A program made the position numbers and the translations under genes. Source: Rhodobacteraceae bacterium UBA6213 (GTDB lineage Bacteria; Pseudomonadota; Alphaproteobacteria; Rhodobacterales; Rhodobacteraceae). Taken from it: a stretch of DNA of 64,000 bases. Shown here piece after piece: positions 25,255-34,164 of this stretch (positions are counted from its first letter, which is position 1; every line of letters begins with the position of its first letter). A model generated the notes under the pieces. That model made no database searches. It was not told the DNA's origin and was given only the letters and a program-made list of their open reading frames with translations. Where the stretch lies: NCBI GenBank assembly GCA_002421605.1, contig DISJ01000016.1:210787-274786 (forward strand), written 5' to 3'.

Positions 25255-26286
25255 ATGCCCCAGCCACTTGAACTCGGCCTCGATACCTTTGGCGATGTGA
25301 CCACGCGCGGCGATGGCCAGTTCAAATCGCACGCTGAAGTGCTGCGCGATGTGCTGGATGAGGCGGTTCTGGCGGATGAGCTAGGGGTGGATTTCATCGG
25401 CCTTGGTGAACATCACCGCGATGATTTTGCAATTTCGGCACCCGAAGTGGTGCTGAGTGCGATTGGTGCGCGCACCAAGCGGATCCGGTTTGGCACCGCG
25501 GTCACGGTGCTTTCGTCCGACGATCCGGTGCGGCTTTTTCAGCGGTTTTCCACGCTCAACGCGCTATCAGGGGGGCGCGCCGAGGTGATGCTCGGGCGCG
25601 GCTCGTTCATCGAAAGCTATGCGCTCTTTGGTTTCAAGCTGGATGATTACGAAGAGCTGTTTGAGGAAAAACTGGCTCTGTTCACACGCCTGATCCGCAA
25701 CGAGGTCGTTACATGGTCAGGCCAGCACCGCGCACCGCTAAGCCGCCAGCGGGTCTATCCACCGCTTGGGCCCGAGGGGCTCAAAACCTGGATCGGTGTT
25801 GGCGGCAGCCCTGAGTCAGTGCTGCGCGCGGTGCGCCATGACTTGCCGATGATGCTTGCCATCATTGGGGGTTCTGCGCGCCGGTTCATGCCCTTTGTCG
25901 ATCTTTACAGACGCAGCTACGCCCAGATTGGCGGCACGGCGCAACCGCTTGGCGTGCATTCGCCCGGCCATATCGCACCAACCGACGCCGAGGCGCAGAC
26001 CGAGGCCTTTGCGGGCTACAAGGTGATGCATGACAGGATCGGGCGCGAGCGCGGCTGGCCTGCGATTACCCGCGCCGATTTCGAGCGCGAGATCGAACAG
26101 GGCGCGATGTATGTGGGTGCGCCTGAAACCGTCGCACAGAAAATCGCTGACTGCGTGCGCACGTTGGGGTTGGCGCGGTTTGATCTGAAATACTCGATGG
26201 GCACGCTGCCACATGCGGCGTTGATGCGCTCGATCGGGCTTTACGGTTCCGAGGTCATACCGCGGGTGCGCGCACTGCTCGCCTGA
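25255..26286 (+). CDS. LLM-class flavin-dependent oxidoreductase
   Basis: A 343-residue luciferase-like monooxygenase-fold protein. Features: LGLDTFGDVTTRG near the N-terminus, ADELGVDFIGLGEHHRDDF with the conserved GEHH, IRFGTAVTVLSSDDPVRLFQRFSTLNALSGGRAEVMLGRG, and a C-terminal YVGAPETVAQKIADC segment that binds flavin phosphate. It probably uses FMN or F420-like flavin supplied by a reductase. The substrate cannot be inferred; nearest neighbours are the ECF pair and a metal ATPase. GGAGA precedes the ATG. Confidence 0.88.
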   Translation: MPQPLELGLDTFGDVTTRGDGQFKSHAEVLRDVLDEAVLADELGVDFIGLGEHHRDDFAISAPEVVLSAIGARTKRIRFGTAVTVLSSDDPVRLFQRFSTLNALSGGRAEVMLGRGSFIESYALFGFKLDDYEELFEEKLALFTRLIRNEVVTWSGQHRAPLSRQRVYPPLGPEGLKTWIGVGGSPESVLRAVRHDLPMMLAIIGGSARRFMPFVDLYRRSYAQIGGTAQPLGVHSPGHIAPTDAEAQTEAFAGYKVMHDRIGRERGWPAITRADFEREIEQGAMYVGAPETVAQKIADCVRTLGLARFDLKYSMGTLPHAALMRSIGLYGSEVIPRVRALLA

Positions 26287-26409
26287 GGCGCGCGATTTGC
26301 CGCATGCGCTTGCGTCACATTGTAGCCCCCTGCCTTTGGGTGCAGCATTGGAGCGTGTGTTCGAATGGCCTTGCGCGGGCGGGTTCGGGCGCGAGGCTAG
26401 GGGCAGGGC

Positions 26410-28308
26410 ATGTCGCAGACCGCCATCGAAAAAAGCGTGACGCCGCTGGCCCTGATTACGGTTGGCGGGCTCGCGCTGGCGCTGGTGGCACGCTTTGTGT
26501 GGCCCTCGCCCGCTGCTCTTGCGGTCGGCCTGACGCTTTCCTATGCGGCGGGTGGTGTACCTGCCGGGTTGCGCGCGTTAGAAGCCCTTTTTCGCCAACG
26601 GGTGCTGGCGATTGATCTGCTGATGGTGCTTGCGGCGGTCGCGGCGCTGGTGGTGGGGGCCGCACTCGAAGGCGCGGTGCTGCTTGCGCTTTTCTCGGCA
26701 TCAGGTGCGCTGGAGGCGCGCGCATTGGGGCGCGCACGGCGCGCGGTCGAGGCGCTGATGGCGCTACGGCCCGAAACGGCGCTGCTGTTGGGCCCCGATG
26801 GCGAGCTGACCGAGGTGCCGGTTGCCAGCCTGGCCCCCGGTGCGCGTGTGCTATTGCGCCCCGGTATGCGGGTGCCGGTTGATTGCGCAATCACGATCGG
26901 CGAGGGCGAGATTGACGAGGCGACGATCACGGGCGAGTCGATGCCGGTGCGCAAAACTGTCGGCGATCCGCTGTTTGAGGCGACGGTGAACCTGACCTCG
27001 GTGCTCGAGGTTACGGTGACGCGGGCGCAGAGTGAAAGCACGGTGGCGCGGATGATCGAAATGGTCACCCGCGCGCAGGCCGAGCGCGCGCCGTCCGAGC
27101 AGTTTGGCGACTGGTTCGGGCAACGCTACACCGCTGTAGTGCTGTTGGGCGCGGTCTTGGCCTACGGGGTGCTGATCTGGCTTGGCTGGAGCAGCGCGGA
27201 CGCGCTTTACCGTGCCGCCACGCTGCTGGTCGCGGCCAGTCCTTGCGCCATCGTGATTTCGGTGCCTGCCGCAATGCTTTCGGCATTGGCGGCGGCGGCG
27301 CGGGGGGGCGTGCTGTTCAAGGGCGGCGCAGCACTTGAGGCGCTGGGCGAGGCGCGTATCTTTGCCCTCGACAAGACCGGCACGCTGACCACTGGGCGTG
27401 CGGACATTCGCCGCATCGTCGTGCTCGACGGTGATGAGAACGCGCTTCTGGCGCTGGCAGCGGGGCTCGAAGCGCATTCCGAGCATCCGGTGGCTGGTGC
27501 CATTCGCGATGCCGCAGAGACGCGCGGGCTGATTTCGGTCGAGGTGCGCGAGGTCAGCACGGTCACCAGCGAGGGTATCGCCGGGGTGGTTGGCGAAGAA
27601 CTGGTCTGGGCGGGCAACGCGCGCATGGTGGCGCGGATGCTGGCCGAAGACAGCGCACTGGAACCGGCGCTGGTAACGCTTGCCGATTCACCGGAAACGG
27701 CGGTCTGGATCGGGCGCGGGCCGCAGGTGTTGGGCGGCATCGGGTTGGCCGACAGCCCGCGCGCTTCTGCAGCACCTGCACTTGAGGCGCTGCGCCAGTC
27801 TGGAGTCTCGCGGCTGGTGATGATGACCGGCGATCGACAGGAAGTCGGCGCGCTGATTGGCGAAGAGCTAGGCTTTGCACCCGAGGATATTCACACCGGA
27901 TTGCTGGCCGAAGATAAACTGCGGCTGGTGGCGGCGCTGTGTTCTGAAGGCCGCGTTGCCTTTGTGGGCGACGGGGTGAACGACGCGGCAGCCTTGGCGC
28001 GCGCCGATGTGGGCATTGCCATGGGGGCAGCGGGTAGCGATGTGGCGCTTGCGGCGGCCGATGTGGCGCTTTTGTCGGACGATCTGACCCGGCTTGCGGC
28101 GGCACGGCGCTTGGCGCTGCGTACGCGCGCAATCATCCGTGCCAATCTTGCCTTTGCCATTGGCGCGATGATGGTGCTGGTGGCAGCGGCACTTGCCTAT
28201 GAGCTGCCCTTGCCGATCGCGGTGATCGGTCACGAAGGTGGCACGCTGCTTGTGGTGCTCAACAGCCTGCGCCTGTTGGCAGACCCGATCCGCGCCGACC
28301 GTGCCTAG
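26410..28308 (+). CDS. P1B-4-type heavy-metal-transporting ATPase (CoaT/CtpD-like)
   Basis: A 632-residue P-type ATPase. Membrane metal site SPC (Ser277-Pro278-Cys279) and HEGGT near residue 608 are the hallmarks of subgroup P1B-4, which exports Co, Zn, Fe or Ni. TGES (about 174) is the actuator motif, DKTGTLT (Asp321) the phosphorylation site and GDGVNDAAALARAD the hinge. There is no N-terminal CxxC metal-binding domain, as expected for this subgroup. It starts after GGGGCAGGG and is followed 72 bp later by a VIT-family transporter, suggesting a metal (possibly Fe2+) efflux/storage unit. Confidence 0.93.
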   Translation: MSQTAIEKSVTPLALITVGGLALALVARFVWPSPAALAVGLTLSYAAGGVPAGLRALEALFRQRVLAIDLLMVLAAVAALVVGAALEGAVLLALFSASGALEARALGRARRAVEALMALRPETALLLGPDGELTEVPVASLAPGARVLLRPGMRVPVDCAITIGEGEIDEATITGESMPVRKTVGDPLFEATVNLTSVLEVTVTRAQSESTVARMIEMVTRAQAERAPSEQFGDWFGQRYTAVVLLGAVLAYGVLIWLGWSSADALYRAATLLVAASPCAIVISVPAAMLSALAAAARGGVLFKGGAALEALGEARIFALDKTGTLTTGRADIRRIVVLDGDENALLALAAGLEAHSEHPVAGAIRDAAETRGLISVEVREVSTVTSEGIAGVVGEELVWAGNARMVARMLAEDSALEPALVTLADSPETAVWIGRGPQVLGGIGLADSPRASAAPALEALRQSGVSRLVMMTGDRQEVGALIGEELGFAPEDIHTGLLAEDKLRLVAALCSEGRVAFVGDGVNDAAALARADVGIAMGAAGSDVALAAADVALLSDDLTRLAAARRLALRTRAIIRANLAFAIGAMMVLVAAALAYELPLPIAVIGHEGGTLLVVLNSLRLLADPIRADRA

Positions 28309-28380
28309 GGCAGTCAGGGCTCGCCTTTCCGCCGCGCTGGCGGTATCGAGCGGTGCCCCTTGCGATGCAAAAGGAAGATC

Positions 28381-29079
28381 ATGAGCCGCCTTATACATTC
28401 CGAAACGCACACGCTGCACCGCGTTGGCTGGTTGCGCGCGGCCATCCTTGGTGCCAACGACGGCATCGTTTCCACCGCGAGCCTGCTGGTGGGCGTTGCT
28501 GCCGCAGGGTCGGGCAAGCTCGAGATTCTGGTCGCCGGGCTTGCCGGGTTGATGGCCGGAGCGATGTCGATGGCGGCGGGCGAATATGTCTCGGTCAGTT
28601 CGCAAACCGATGCCGAACGCGCCGATACCGAGCGCGAGCGTATCGAGATAGAAGAGCATCCCGAAGACGAGGAAAAGGAGCTTGAAGATATCTACGCAGC
28701 ACGCGGGCTGGACCGCCACCTTGCCCGGTTGGTGGCTGAACAGTTGACCGCACATGACGCGCTGGGCGCGCATCTGCGAGATGAGCTTGGCATTTCAGAA
28801 ACGCTCGTCGCGCGGCCGGTGCAGGCGGCGTTGGTTTCGGCGCTGACCTTTGCAACAGGCGCTTCCCTACCTTTGCTGGTAGCACTCGCATCGCCTCTGG
28901 CTTTGGCGTTGCCGTTGATTGGCGGCGCAACAGTGGTGGCGCTGGCGCTTTTGGGCGCGGTCGGGGCGGCAGCAGGGGGCGCTGGGCGCTGGCGCGGTGC
29001 GGCGCGCGTCACCTTTTGGGGCGTGCTTGCAATGGCGGCTACCGCGGCTGTCGGCGCGCTTTTTGGCGTGATGATCTGA
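28381..29079 (+). CDS. VIT-family (CCC1-like) Fe2+/Mn2+ transporter
   Basis: A 232-residue protein. HTLHRVGWLRAAILGANDGIVSTASLLVGVAAAG is the diagnostic first part of VIT1/CCC1 proteins, followed by GLAGLMAGAMSMAAGEYVSVSSQTDAE, an acidic cytoplasmic loop rich in Glu (RIEIEEHPEDEEKELED), and three C-terminal hydrophobic segments. Members export Fe2+ or Mn2+ from the cytoplasm by H+ antiport. AAAGGAAG precedes the ATG at 28381. Pairing with a P1B-4 ATPase supports a role in iron or manganese detoxification. Confidence 0.92.
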   Translation: MSRLIHSETHTLHRVGWLRAAILGANDGIVSTASLLVGVAAAGSGKLEILVAGLAGLMAGAMSMAAGEYVSVSSQTDAERADTERERIEIEEHPEDEEKELEDIYAARGLDRHLARLVAEQLTAHDALGAHLRDELGISETLVARPVQAALVSALTFATGASLPLLVALASPLALALPLIGGATVVALALLGAVGAAAGGAGRWRGAARVTFWGVLAMAATAAVGALFGVMI

Positions 29080-29142
29080 GCGCACCGCTTGCCCGCACCG
29101 CCCCGGCAGGCCACACTGGCACCGGGGAGGGAACGGCAAGGC

Positions 29143-30471
29143 ATGGAAACCCGGATCGAGATTGGCGCGCACCAGCGACGTGCGCTGTCGATGACGACGC
29201 GCTTGCGCCAGGCAATCGGTCTTCTGCGGCTCGACAATCAACAGTTGTCCGAGCATCTGAGCCAGCTCGTCGCATCAAATCCCCATATTACGCTAACCGC
29301 CGCGCCCCGCCCGGTGCCTGCGCCAAACTGGCTCGACCAGTTTTTGGCCGCGCCGCCACCTGCCACGGCCGTGATGCCGCCAGCAGTTGCGCCGGGCGGT
29401 GGGCTTTCGTCAACGGATGCGGCCGAACGCGCGACGGCACCGCCACCGGGGCTGATCGAGCATGTGCGCGCGCAAATCGGGCTTTTGGTGCGTGCCCCCG
29501 CTGATCGCCCGCTGGCCGAGGCGTTTCTTGCGGCGCTGGAGCCGAGCGGCTGGTTGGGGGCGAGCGTGGAAGAAATCGCCCGGCACTGCCGCCGCTCGGC
29601 AGCAGATGCCGAGCGGGTGCTGGCGGCGCTGCAACAGGGAGAACCGGCGGGTCTTTTCGCGCGCTCGTTGGCAGAGTGTCTCAGGCTGCAAGCACAAGAT
29701 CAGGGGCTGCTTAGCCCCGATTTCGCCTGTCTGCTTAACCATCTGCCGCTTTTGGCCAAGGGCGCGCTGGCAGACCTAGCGGCGCGCTGCGATGCCACGC
29801 CCGAACGGTTGGACGAAATGTTGCGCGCGCTGCGCGCCATGAACCCCAAGCCCGGCGCCAGCTTTGACGCAGCAGCAATGCCCATTCGCGAGCCCGACCT
29901 GATCGTGCGGCGCGAGCGTGCGGTCTGGACGGTCGAGTTGAACCGCTCCACCCTACCTGTCATTACGCTCTGCGAAGCGCCCGAGGCCCCGCGCGACCCG
30001 CTTTGGCGCGAGGCGCAATGGCTCGTGGGGGCGCTGGCGCGGCGCAATGCGACCACGCTACGGATCGCGCGTGAGATGCTGGCACATCAGACGGGGTTCC
30101 TTGAGCAGGGCGAACAGGCAATGCTGCCGCTTTGCCCCGCCGATATTGCGCGCGCGACCGGGTTGCACGTTTCCACCATCAGCCGCGTGACGGCGGGGCT
30201 CATGGTCGCCACGCCGGGCCCAACGTTGGCACTGCGCGCCTTTTTCAGCGCGGCGCGCCCGACGCGCAACGGGGGCAGTGATATTGCTACAGCGCGGCTT
30301 TTGCACGATATGCGCGCGCTGATTGCCGCCGAAAACCCGGCCGAACCGCTGCGAGACGCCGATATTGCGCGCCATTTCGAGGCCGAAGGGGTAATATTGG
30401 CGCGTCGCACGGTTGCCAAATACCGTGGGCAACTTGGCATTGCGTCGGCCTCTGCACGGCGCAAGCGATGA
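29143..30471 (+). CDS. rpoN: RNA polymerase sigma-54 factor
   Basis: A 442-residue sigma-54. Region I starts METRIEIGAHQRRALSMTTRLRQAIGLLRLDNQQLSEHLSQLVASNPHI (Gln/Leu-rich, activator-interacting); a short Pro-rich region II follows; core-binding and HTH parts (PADIARATGLHVSTISRV) come next; the C-terminal RpoN box is ARRTVAKYRGQL. It directs RNA polymerase to -24/-12 promoters and needs an AAA+ activator. Both such a promoter and an activator gene lie just downstream, so this may be a dedicated paralog rather than a general RpoN. The usual rpoN neighbours lptB and hpf are absent. Confidence 0.94.
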   Translation: METRIEIGAHQRRALSMTTRLRQAIGLLRLDNQQLSEHLSQLVASNPHITLTAAPRPVPAPNWLDQFLAAPPPATAVMPPAVAPGGGLSSTDAAERATAPPPGLIEHVRAQIGLLVRAPADRPLAEAFLAALEPSGWLGASVEEIARHCRRSAADAERVLAALQQGEPAGLFARSLAECLRLQAQDQGLLSPDFACLLNHLPLLAKGALADLAARCDATPERLDEMLRALRAMNPKPGASFDAAAMPIREPDLIVRRERAVWTVELNRSTLPVITLCEAPEAPRDPLWREAQWLVGALARRNATTLRIAREMLAHQTGFLEQGEQAMLPLCPADIARATGLHVSTISRVTAGLMVATPGPTLALRAFFSAARPTRNGGSDIATARLLHDMRALIAAENPAEPLRDADIARHFEAEGVILARRTVAKYRGQLGIASASARRKR

Positions 30472-30489
30472 GCCGCACGTGCCATGAGC

Positions 30490-30526
30490 GCGTGAAATGC
30501 GCACATGGGGTGCGCGCATTTCACGC
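30490..30526. promoter_or_regulatory. inverted repeat, candidate upstream activator (enhancer) site 1
   Basis: Perfect 13-bp inverted repeat GCGTGAAATGCGC - 11 bp - GCGCATTTCACGC, centred near 30508, about 115 bp upstream of a -24/-12 promoter. A near-copy with the same arm and spacer lengths precedes the second sigma-54 promoter at 38230-38266. Spacing and symmetry suit a Fis-type HTH dimer. It also lies 19 bp after the rpoN stop and might act as a transcript hairpin, but no U-run follows. Confidence 0.75.
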
Positions 30527-30620
30527 ATTGCGCCCGAAAAAACCCGTGCCGCACCGCGTTGAATTTGGCAGAGCGCGCAAAAGCGGCGGAAAAATTGTCG
30601 CGGCGCACGTGACGTAATTC

Positions 30621-30636
30621 TGGCACGACTTGTGCA
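30621..30636 (+). promoter_or_regulatory. sigma-54 (-24/-12) promoter of the importer operon
   Basis: TGGCACGACTTGTGCA has GG at 30622-30623 and GC at 30634-30635, exactly 12 bp apart as in the TGGCAC-N5-TTGCA consensus. The predicted transcript starts near 30647, about 58 bp ahead of the substrate-binding-protein ATG. A nearly identical element lies at 38336. Confidence 0.8.
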
Positions 30637-30704
30637 TGTATATCCATGTCCGCCCTAACCCGGACAAATGCGCCGCCCCGAGCGCAGAAACAGGGAGATA
30701 GAGA

Positions 30705-32243
30705 ATGACGAACCTGCAACGCCTTCTATTGGCTTCTGCCATGGCGATCGGCCCGGTTGTTCCCGCGGCCCACGCCAGCGACCTAGTGGTTGGCTTCACA
30801 CTCGATGCCGACACGCTTGACCCCGCCAACCACCGCAAACGCGAAACCGAGACGATCATCCGCAACCTGTACGACGGTTTGCTGACGCGCGACGCCAATA
30901 TGGTCGTGGTGCCCGAGATCGCCGAGTCGATGACCCAAGTCTCGCCCACCGTTTACGATTTCAAGATCCGCTCTGGCATCTTGTTCCACGACGGCACCCC
31001 GATGACCGCCGAAGACGTGAAGTTCTCGCTCGATCGCGTGACGGTCGAAGGCGCGATGGGCAACGGCCAGACCAGCCCGCGCCAAAGCCTGATGGGGCCG
31101 GTGGCCTCGGTCGAGGTGGTAGATGGCGACACTGTGCGCATCACGCTCAAGGAGCCGTGGCCGATTCTGCCCGCGATGCTGCCCAACCAGCAGATCGTCT
31201 CGAAAGCTTTTGTCGAGCGCGTCGGCTCGGAAGGGATTTCTACCGAGGAAAACGGCACTGGCCCGTTTCGCTTGGTGGAATGGCGCAAGGGCGAATCGAT
31301 CATCATGGAGCGGTTTACCGAATATTACGGGGGTGCCACCGACATTCCGCCAGTTGGGCCTGCCTGCGTTGACCGCGTGATCTTCAAGTTCATTCCCGAA
31401 AGCGCCAGCCGCGTGGCCGCGTTGCTTGCGGGTGATGTGCAGATCATCAACGAACTGCCTGCCTTCTCGGTTGCCCAAGTCAATGCCAACGCCGGCACCC
31501 ATGTGATGACGGTCAACGGAACGCGCAGCTTCTTCGTGGCGATGAACCTTGAAGGCGAATATTTCGACGACCCGCTGGTGCGTCAGGCCGCGGCCCATGC
31601 GATCGACAAGAATCTGCTGATCGACAAGATCCTTGGCGGCAACGCGGCGTCGATTGACGGCATCCTCTCGCCCGATGCCTTTGGTGCTTCGGACCTGCCA
31701 GTCTATGGCTACGACCCTGAAATGGCGAAAAAGCTGTTGGCCGATGCGGGCTTTCCGAACGGCATCGACATCGTGATGGATACCGAAGGTGCGTTCAAGG
31801 ATACCGCCGAGGCCATCGCCTCGCTGCTGACCAAGGTGGGCATCCGCACCACCGTAGCGGTGGGCGAAAGCGCGCAGCTTACGGCCAAGTGGAGGCTGCA
31901 GGGCAAAGAGCCGAAAACCGGCGACATGTACTTTTCCAGCTGGGGGAACGGCTCGCTTGACCCGTTCGACATCTTCACGCCGACCCACCGCACCAACGAC
32001 CGCGGCAACTCGGCGGGATATTCGAACCCGGCTGTGGATGCGCTGCTTGACGCCGCCGCGACAGAGCTTGACGTGGAAAAGCGCGCCGGAATGTACCGCG
32101 AAGCCGAGTTGATCATCAACGCCGACCTGCCCTACCTCTACCTCTGGGTGCCGCAGGATATCTACGGTGTCTCTGACCGGTTGAGTGGCTGGCAACCCAG
32201 TGCGGACAGCCGCATCAACCTGCACGACGCTTGCCTGAACTGA
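30705..32243 (+). CDS. ABC transporter substrate-binding protein, family 5 (peptide/nickel type)
   Basis: A 512-residue periplasmic binding protein with a type I signal peptide (MTNLQRLLLASAMAIGPVVPAAHA). The family-5 signature region is DADTLDPANHRKRETETIIRNLYDGLLTRD, with YDFKIRSGILFHDGTPMTAEDVKFSLDRV following. No lipobox, as usual in this group. It is the first gene of a sigma-54-preceded operon with DppB/C/D/F-type components. Family members bind oligopeptides, dipeptides, opines, glutathione or nickel; the ligand here is not deducible. GGGAG precedes the ATG. Confidence 0.92.
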   Translation: MTNLQRLLLASAMAIGPVVPAAHASDLVVGFTLDADTLDPANHRKRETETIIRNLYDGLLTRDANMVVVPEIAESMTQVSPTVYDFKIRSGILFHDGTPMTAEDVKFSLDRVTVEGAMGNGQTSPRQSLMGPVASVEVVDGDTVRITLKEPWPILPAMLPNQQIVSKAFVERVGSEGISTEENGTGPFRLVEWRKGESIIMERFTEYYGGATDIPPVGPACVDRVIFKFIPESASRVAALLAGDVQIINELPAFSVAQVNANAGTHVMTVNGTRSFFVAMNLEGEYFDDPLVRQAAAHAIDKNLLIDKILGGNAASIDGILSPDAFGASDLPVYGYDPEMAKKLLADAGFPNGIDIVMDTEGAFKDTAEAIASLLTKVGIRTTVAVGESAQLTAKWRLQGKEPKTGDMYFSSWGNGSLDPFDIFTPTHRTNDRGNSAGYSNPAVDALLDAAATELDVEKRAGMYREAELIINADLPYLYLWVPQDIYGVSDRLSGWQPSADSRINLHDACLN

Positions 32244-32272
32244 GCGTACATTAATTAGGGGAGGGACCGGGC

Positions 32273-33280
32273 ATGAGCCTTGGCAAGCTGATCGAACGCC
32301 TGCTGCAACTCGTGCCCGTTCTGCTGGGCGTCAGCCTCATCGTTTTCGTGATGATGGCGCTGACGCCCGGCGACCCGGTGCAGATCATGATCGGGGATCA
32401 GAACATCACCCCCGAACAGGAACAGGCGTTGCGCCACGGCCTCGGGCTGGACAGGCCCATCGTCGAGCGGTTCTTCGTCTTTATCGGCAACGCGCTGCAA
32501 GGCGACTTTGGGCAAAGCTTTTATCATCGCCGCCCGGTTGCCGATGTCATTGTCGAGCGCCTGCCCGCTACGATCGAGTTGAGCCTTGTGGCGCTGATCG
32601 TGGCGCTGGTCACCGCGATTCCGCTGGGAGTGTTGGCGGCGATCCGCAAGAACTCGATTTTCGACAAGCTCGCAACGGTTGGCTCGCTTTTGGGCGTATC
32701 GCTGCCGGGCTTCTGGTTCGGCATCCTGCTGATCATGCTGTTCGCGGTGCAATGGCACATTCTGCCCGTGTCTGGCCGGATTGGCTATTCAAGCGAGATC
32801 GAAACCATCACCGGCTTTCTGCTGATCGACACGCTGCTGCGCGGCAATCTGCCTGCCTTCTGGGATGCGGTGAAGCATATCCTTTTACCTGCCATCACGC
32901 TTGGCCTGCCAATGACCGCGATCTTGATGCGCGTCACCCGCACCTCGATGCTGGAAGTGCTGCGCCAAGATTATGTGACCTTCGCCGATGCCAAGGGCCT
33001 GTCGCGCACCCGCGTGCTATTCCGCCACGCGCTGAAAAACGCCCTGATCCCAACTGTTTCGGTGGCCGCCATTGAAACTGGCAGTCTGCTGGGCGGCAAC
33101 ATGATCGTGGAAACCGTGTTCGGCTGGCCCGGCCTTGGGCGGCTGGTGGTGGAAAGCATTTTCTTGCGCAACTACCCGCTCGTGCAGGCGGCAGTGCTGC
33201 TCTATGCGGTGATCTATGTGGGGCTGAACTTCTTTGCAGACATTCTCTACACCGTCCTCAACCCGCGGGTGAAGCTGTGA
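32273..33280 (+). CDS. ABC transporter permease, DppB/OppB-type
   Basis: A 335-residue inner-membrane permease with about six transmembrane helices. N-terminal LIERLLQLVPVLLGVSLIVFVMMALTPGDPV is typical of DppB. The EAA-loop region reads VTFADAKGLSRTRVLFRHALKNALIPTVS, which contacts the ATPases. GGGGAGGG precedes the ATG. It pairs with the DppC-type permease whose start overlaps its stop. Confidence 0.94.
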   Translation: MSLGKLIERLLQLVPVLLGVSLIVFVMMALTPGDPVQIMIGDQNITPEQEQALRHGLGLDRPIVERFFVFIGNALQGDFGQSFYHRRPVADVIVERLPATIELSLVALIVALVTAIPLGVLAAIRKNSIFDKLATVGSLLGVSLPGFWFGILLIMLFAVQWHILPVSGRIGYSSEIETITGFLLIDTLLRGNLPAFWDAVKHILLPAITLGLPMTAILMRVTRTSMLEVLRQDYVTFADAKGLSRTRVLFRHALKNALIPTVSVAAIETGSLLGGNMIVETVFGWPGLGRLVVESIFLRNYPLVQAAVLLYAVIYVGLNFFADILYTVLNPRVKL

Positions 33281-34164
33281 GCATGGCCACCGCAAACCCC
33301 GCCGCCGACACCATTTTTCGCCGCAATCTGGCAAGCTTCATGGGCAACCGCCTAGCCATGGCTGCAGCGGTGGTCGTGGTGCTGTTCGTTGTGATGGCGA
33401 TCTTTGCGCCGTGGATTGCGCCGCAGAACCCGTATGAGACCGACCTTTTCCGCCGCCTGCAACCGCCTGCGTGGGTCGAGGGCGGCGAATGGGGCTTTCT
33501 TCTGGGCTGTGATGCGCTTGGGCGCGACATCTTTTCGCGCATCATCTACGGCGCGCGAATTTCGATATTTGTCGGCGTTACGGTGATCGTGCTGGCCACG
33601 GGCATCGGCATCATCGCGGGGCTCGCCGCAGGGTATTTGCGCGGTTGGGTCGATGTCATCATCTCGCGGATTGTCGATATTCTGCTGGGCTTTCCCTACC
33701 TGATCTTTGCAATCGGGCTGATGGCGATGATGGGGCCGGGACTTGGCAACATCATTCTGGCGCTGGCGTATAAGGAATGGGTGATCCCCGCACGGGTTGT
33801 GCGCGGTGAAACCCTTGCCGTGCGCGAGCTGGAATATGTCGAGGCCGCGCGCGCCCTAGGTGCCTCGCCGCGCCACATCATGCTGCGTGAAATCCTGCCC
33901 AACATCCTCTCACCGGTGGTGGTGGTTTCGACCATCCGCATGGCCAATGTGATCATCCTCGAGGCCTCGCTGTCGTTCCTCGGGCTGGGAGTGCAGCCGC
34001 CGATGGCAAGCTGGGGGTCGATGGTTTCCGACGGCCGCGCCTTCATTCTGGAAGCGTGGTGGGTATCAACTTTTCCGGGCCTTGCGATCTTGCTTCTGGT
34101 GCTGGCGATCAACGTGGCAAGCCAAGGCCTGCGCGATGCCTTTGACCCGAGGTTCCACGAATGA
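33277..34164 (+). CDS. ABC transporter permease, DppC/OppC-type
   Basis: A 295-residue permease. The N-terminal OppC_N segment (FRRNLASFMGNRLAMAAAVVVVLFVVMAIFAPWIAPQNPYE) is followed by the LGCDALGRDIFSRIIYGARIS motif typical of DppC and the EAA loop VRELEYVEAARALGASPRHIMLREILPN. GTG at 33277 overlaps the previous stop (GTGA); an ATG six bases further on is equally possible. It is translationally coupled to the neighbouring transporter genes. Confidence 0.94.
   Translation: MSMATANPAADTIFRRNLASFMGNRLAMAAAVVVVLFVVMAIFAPWIAPQNPYETDLFRRLQPPAWVEGGEWGFLLGCDALGRDIFSRIIYGARISIFVGVTVIVLATGIGIIAGLAAGYLRGWVDVIISRIVDILLGFPYLIFAIGLMAMMGPGLGNIILALAYKEWVIPARVVRGETLAVRELEYVEAARALGASPRHIMLREILPNILSPVVVVSTIRMANVIILEASLSFLGLGVQPPMASWGSMVSDGRAFILEAWWVSTFPGLAILLLVLAINVASQGLRDAFDPRFHE

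Noticed and set aside
26468..26484. A TGGCAC...TTTGTG match inside the P1B ATPase gene as a sigma-54 promoter
   Set aside because: The -12 GC is missing (GT instead) and the site is within coding sequence in a strand-sense position with no gene start nearby.
30490..30526. Reading the inverted repeat after rpoN as a Rho-independent terminator
   Set aside because: There is no U-run, and a homologous repeat with the same spacer precedes the second sigma-54 promoter, which favours a protein-binding site. A dual role is not excluded.
30783..32225. A 480-codon open frame antisense to the substrate-binding protein
   Set aside because: The plus strand encodes a clear family-5 binding protein with signal peptide and RBS; the antisense frame has no domain and no RBS.
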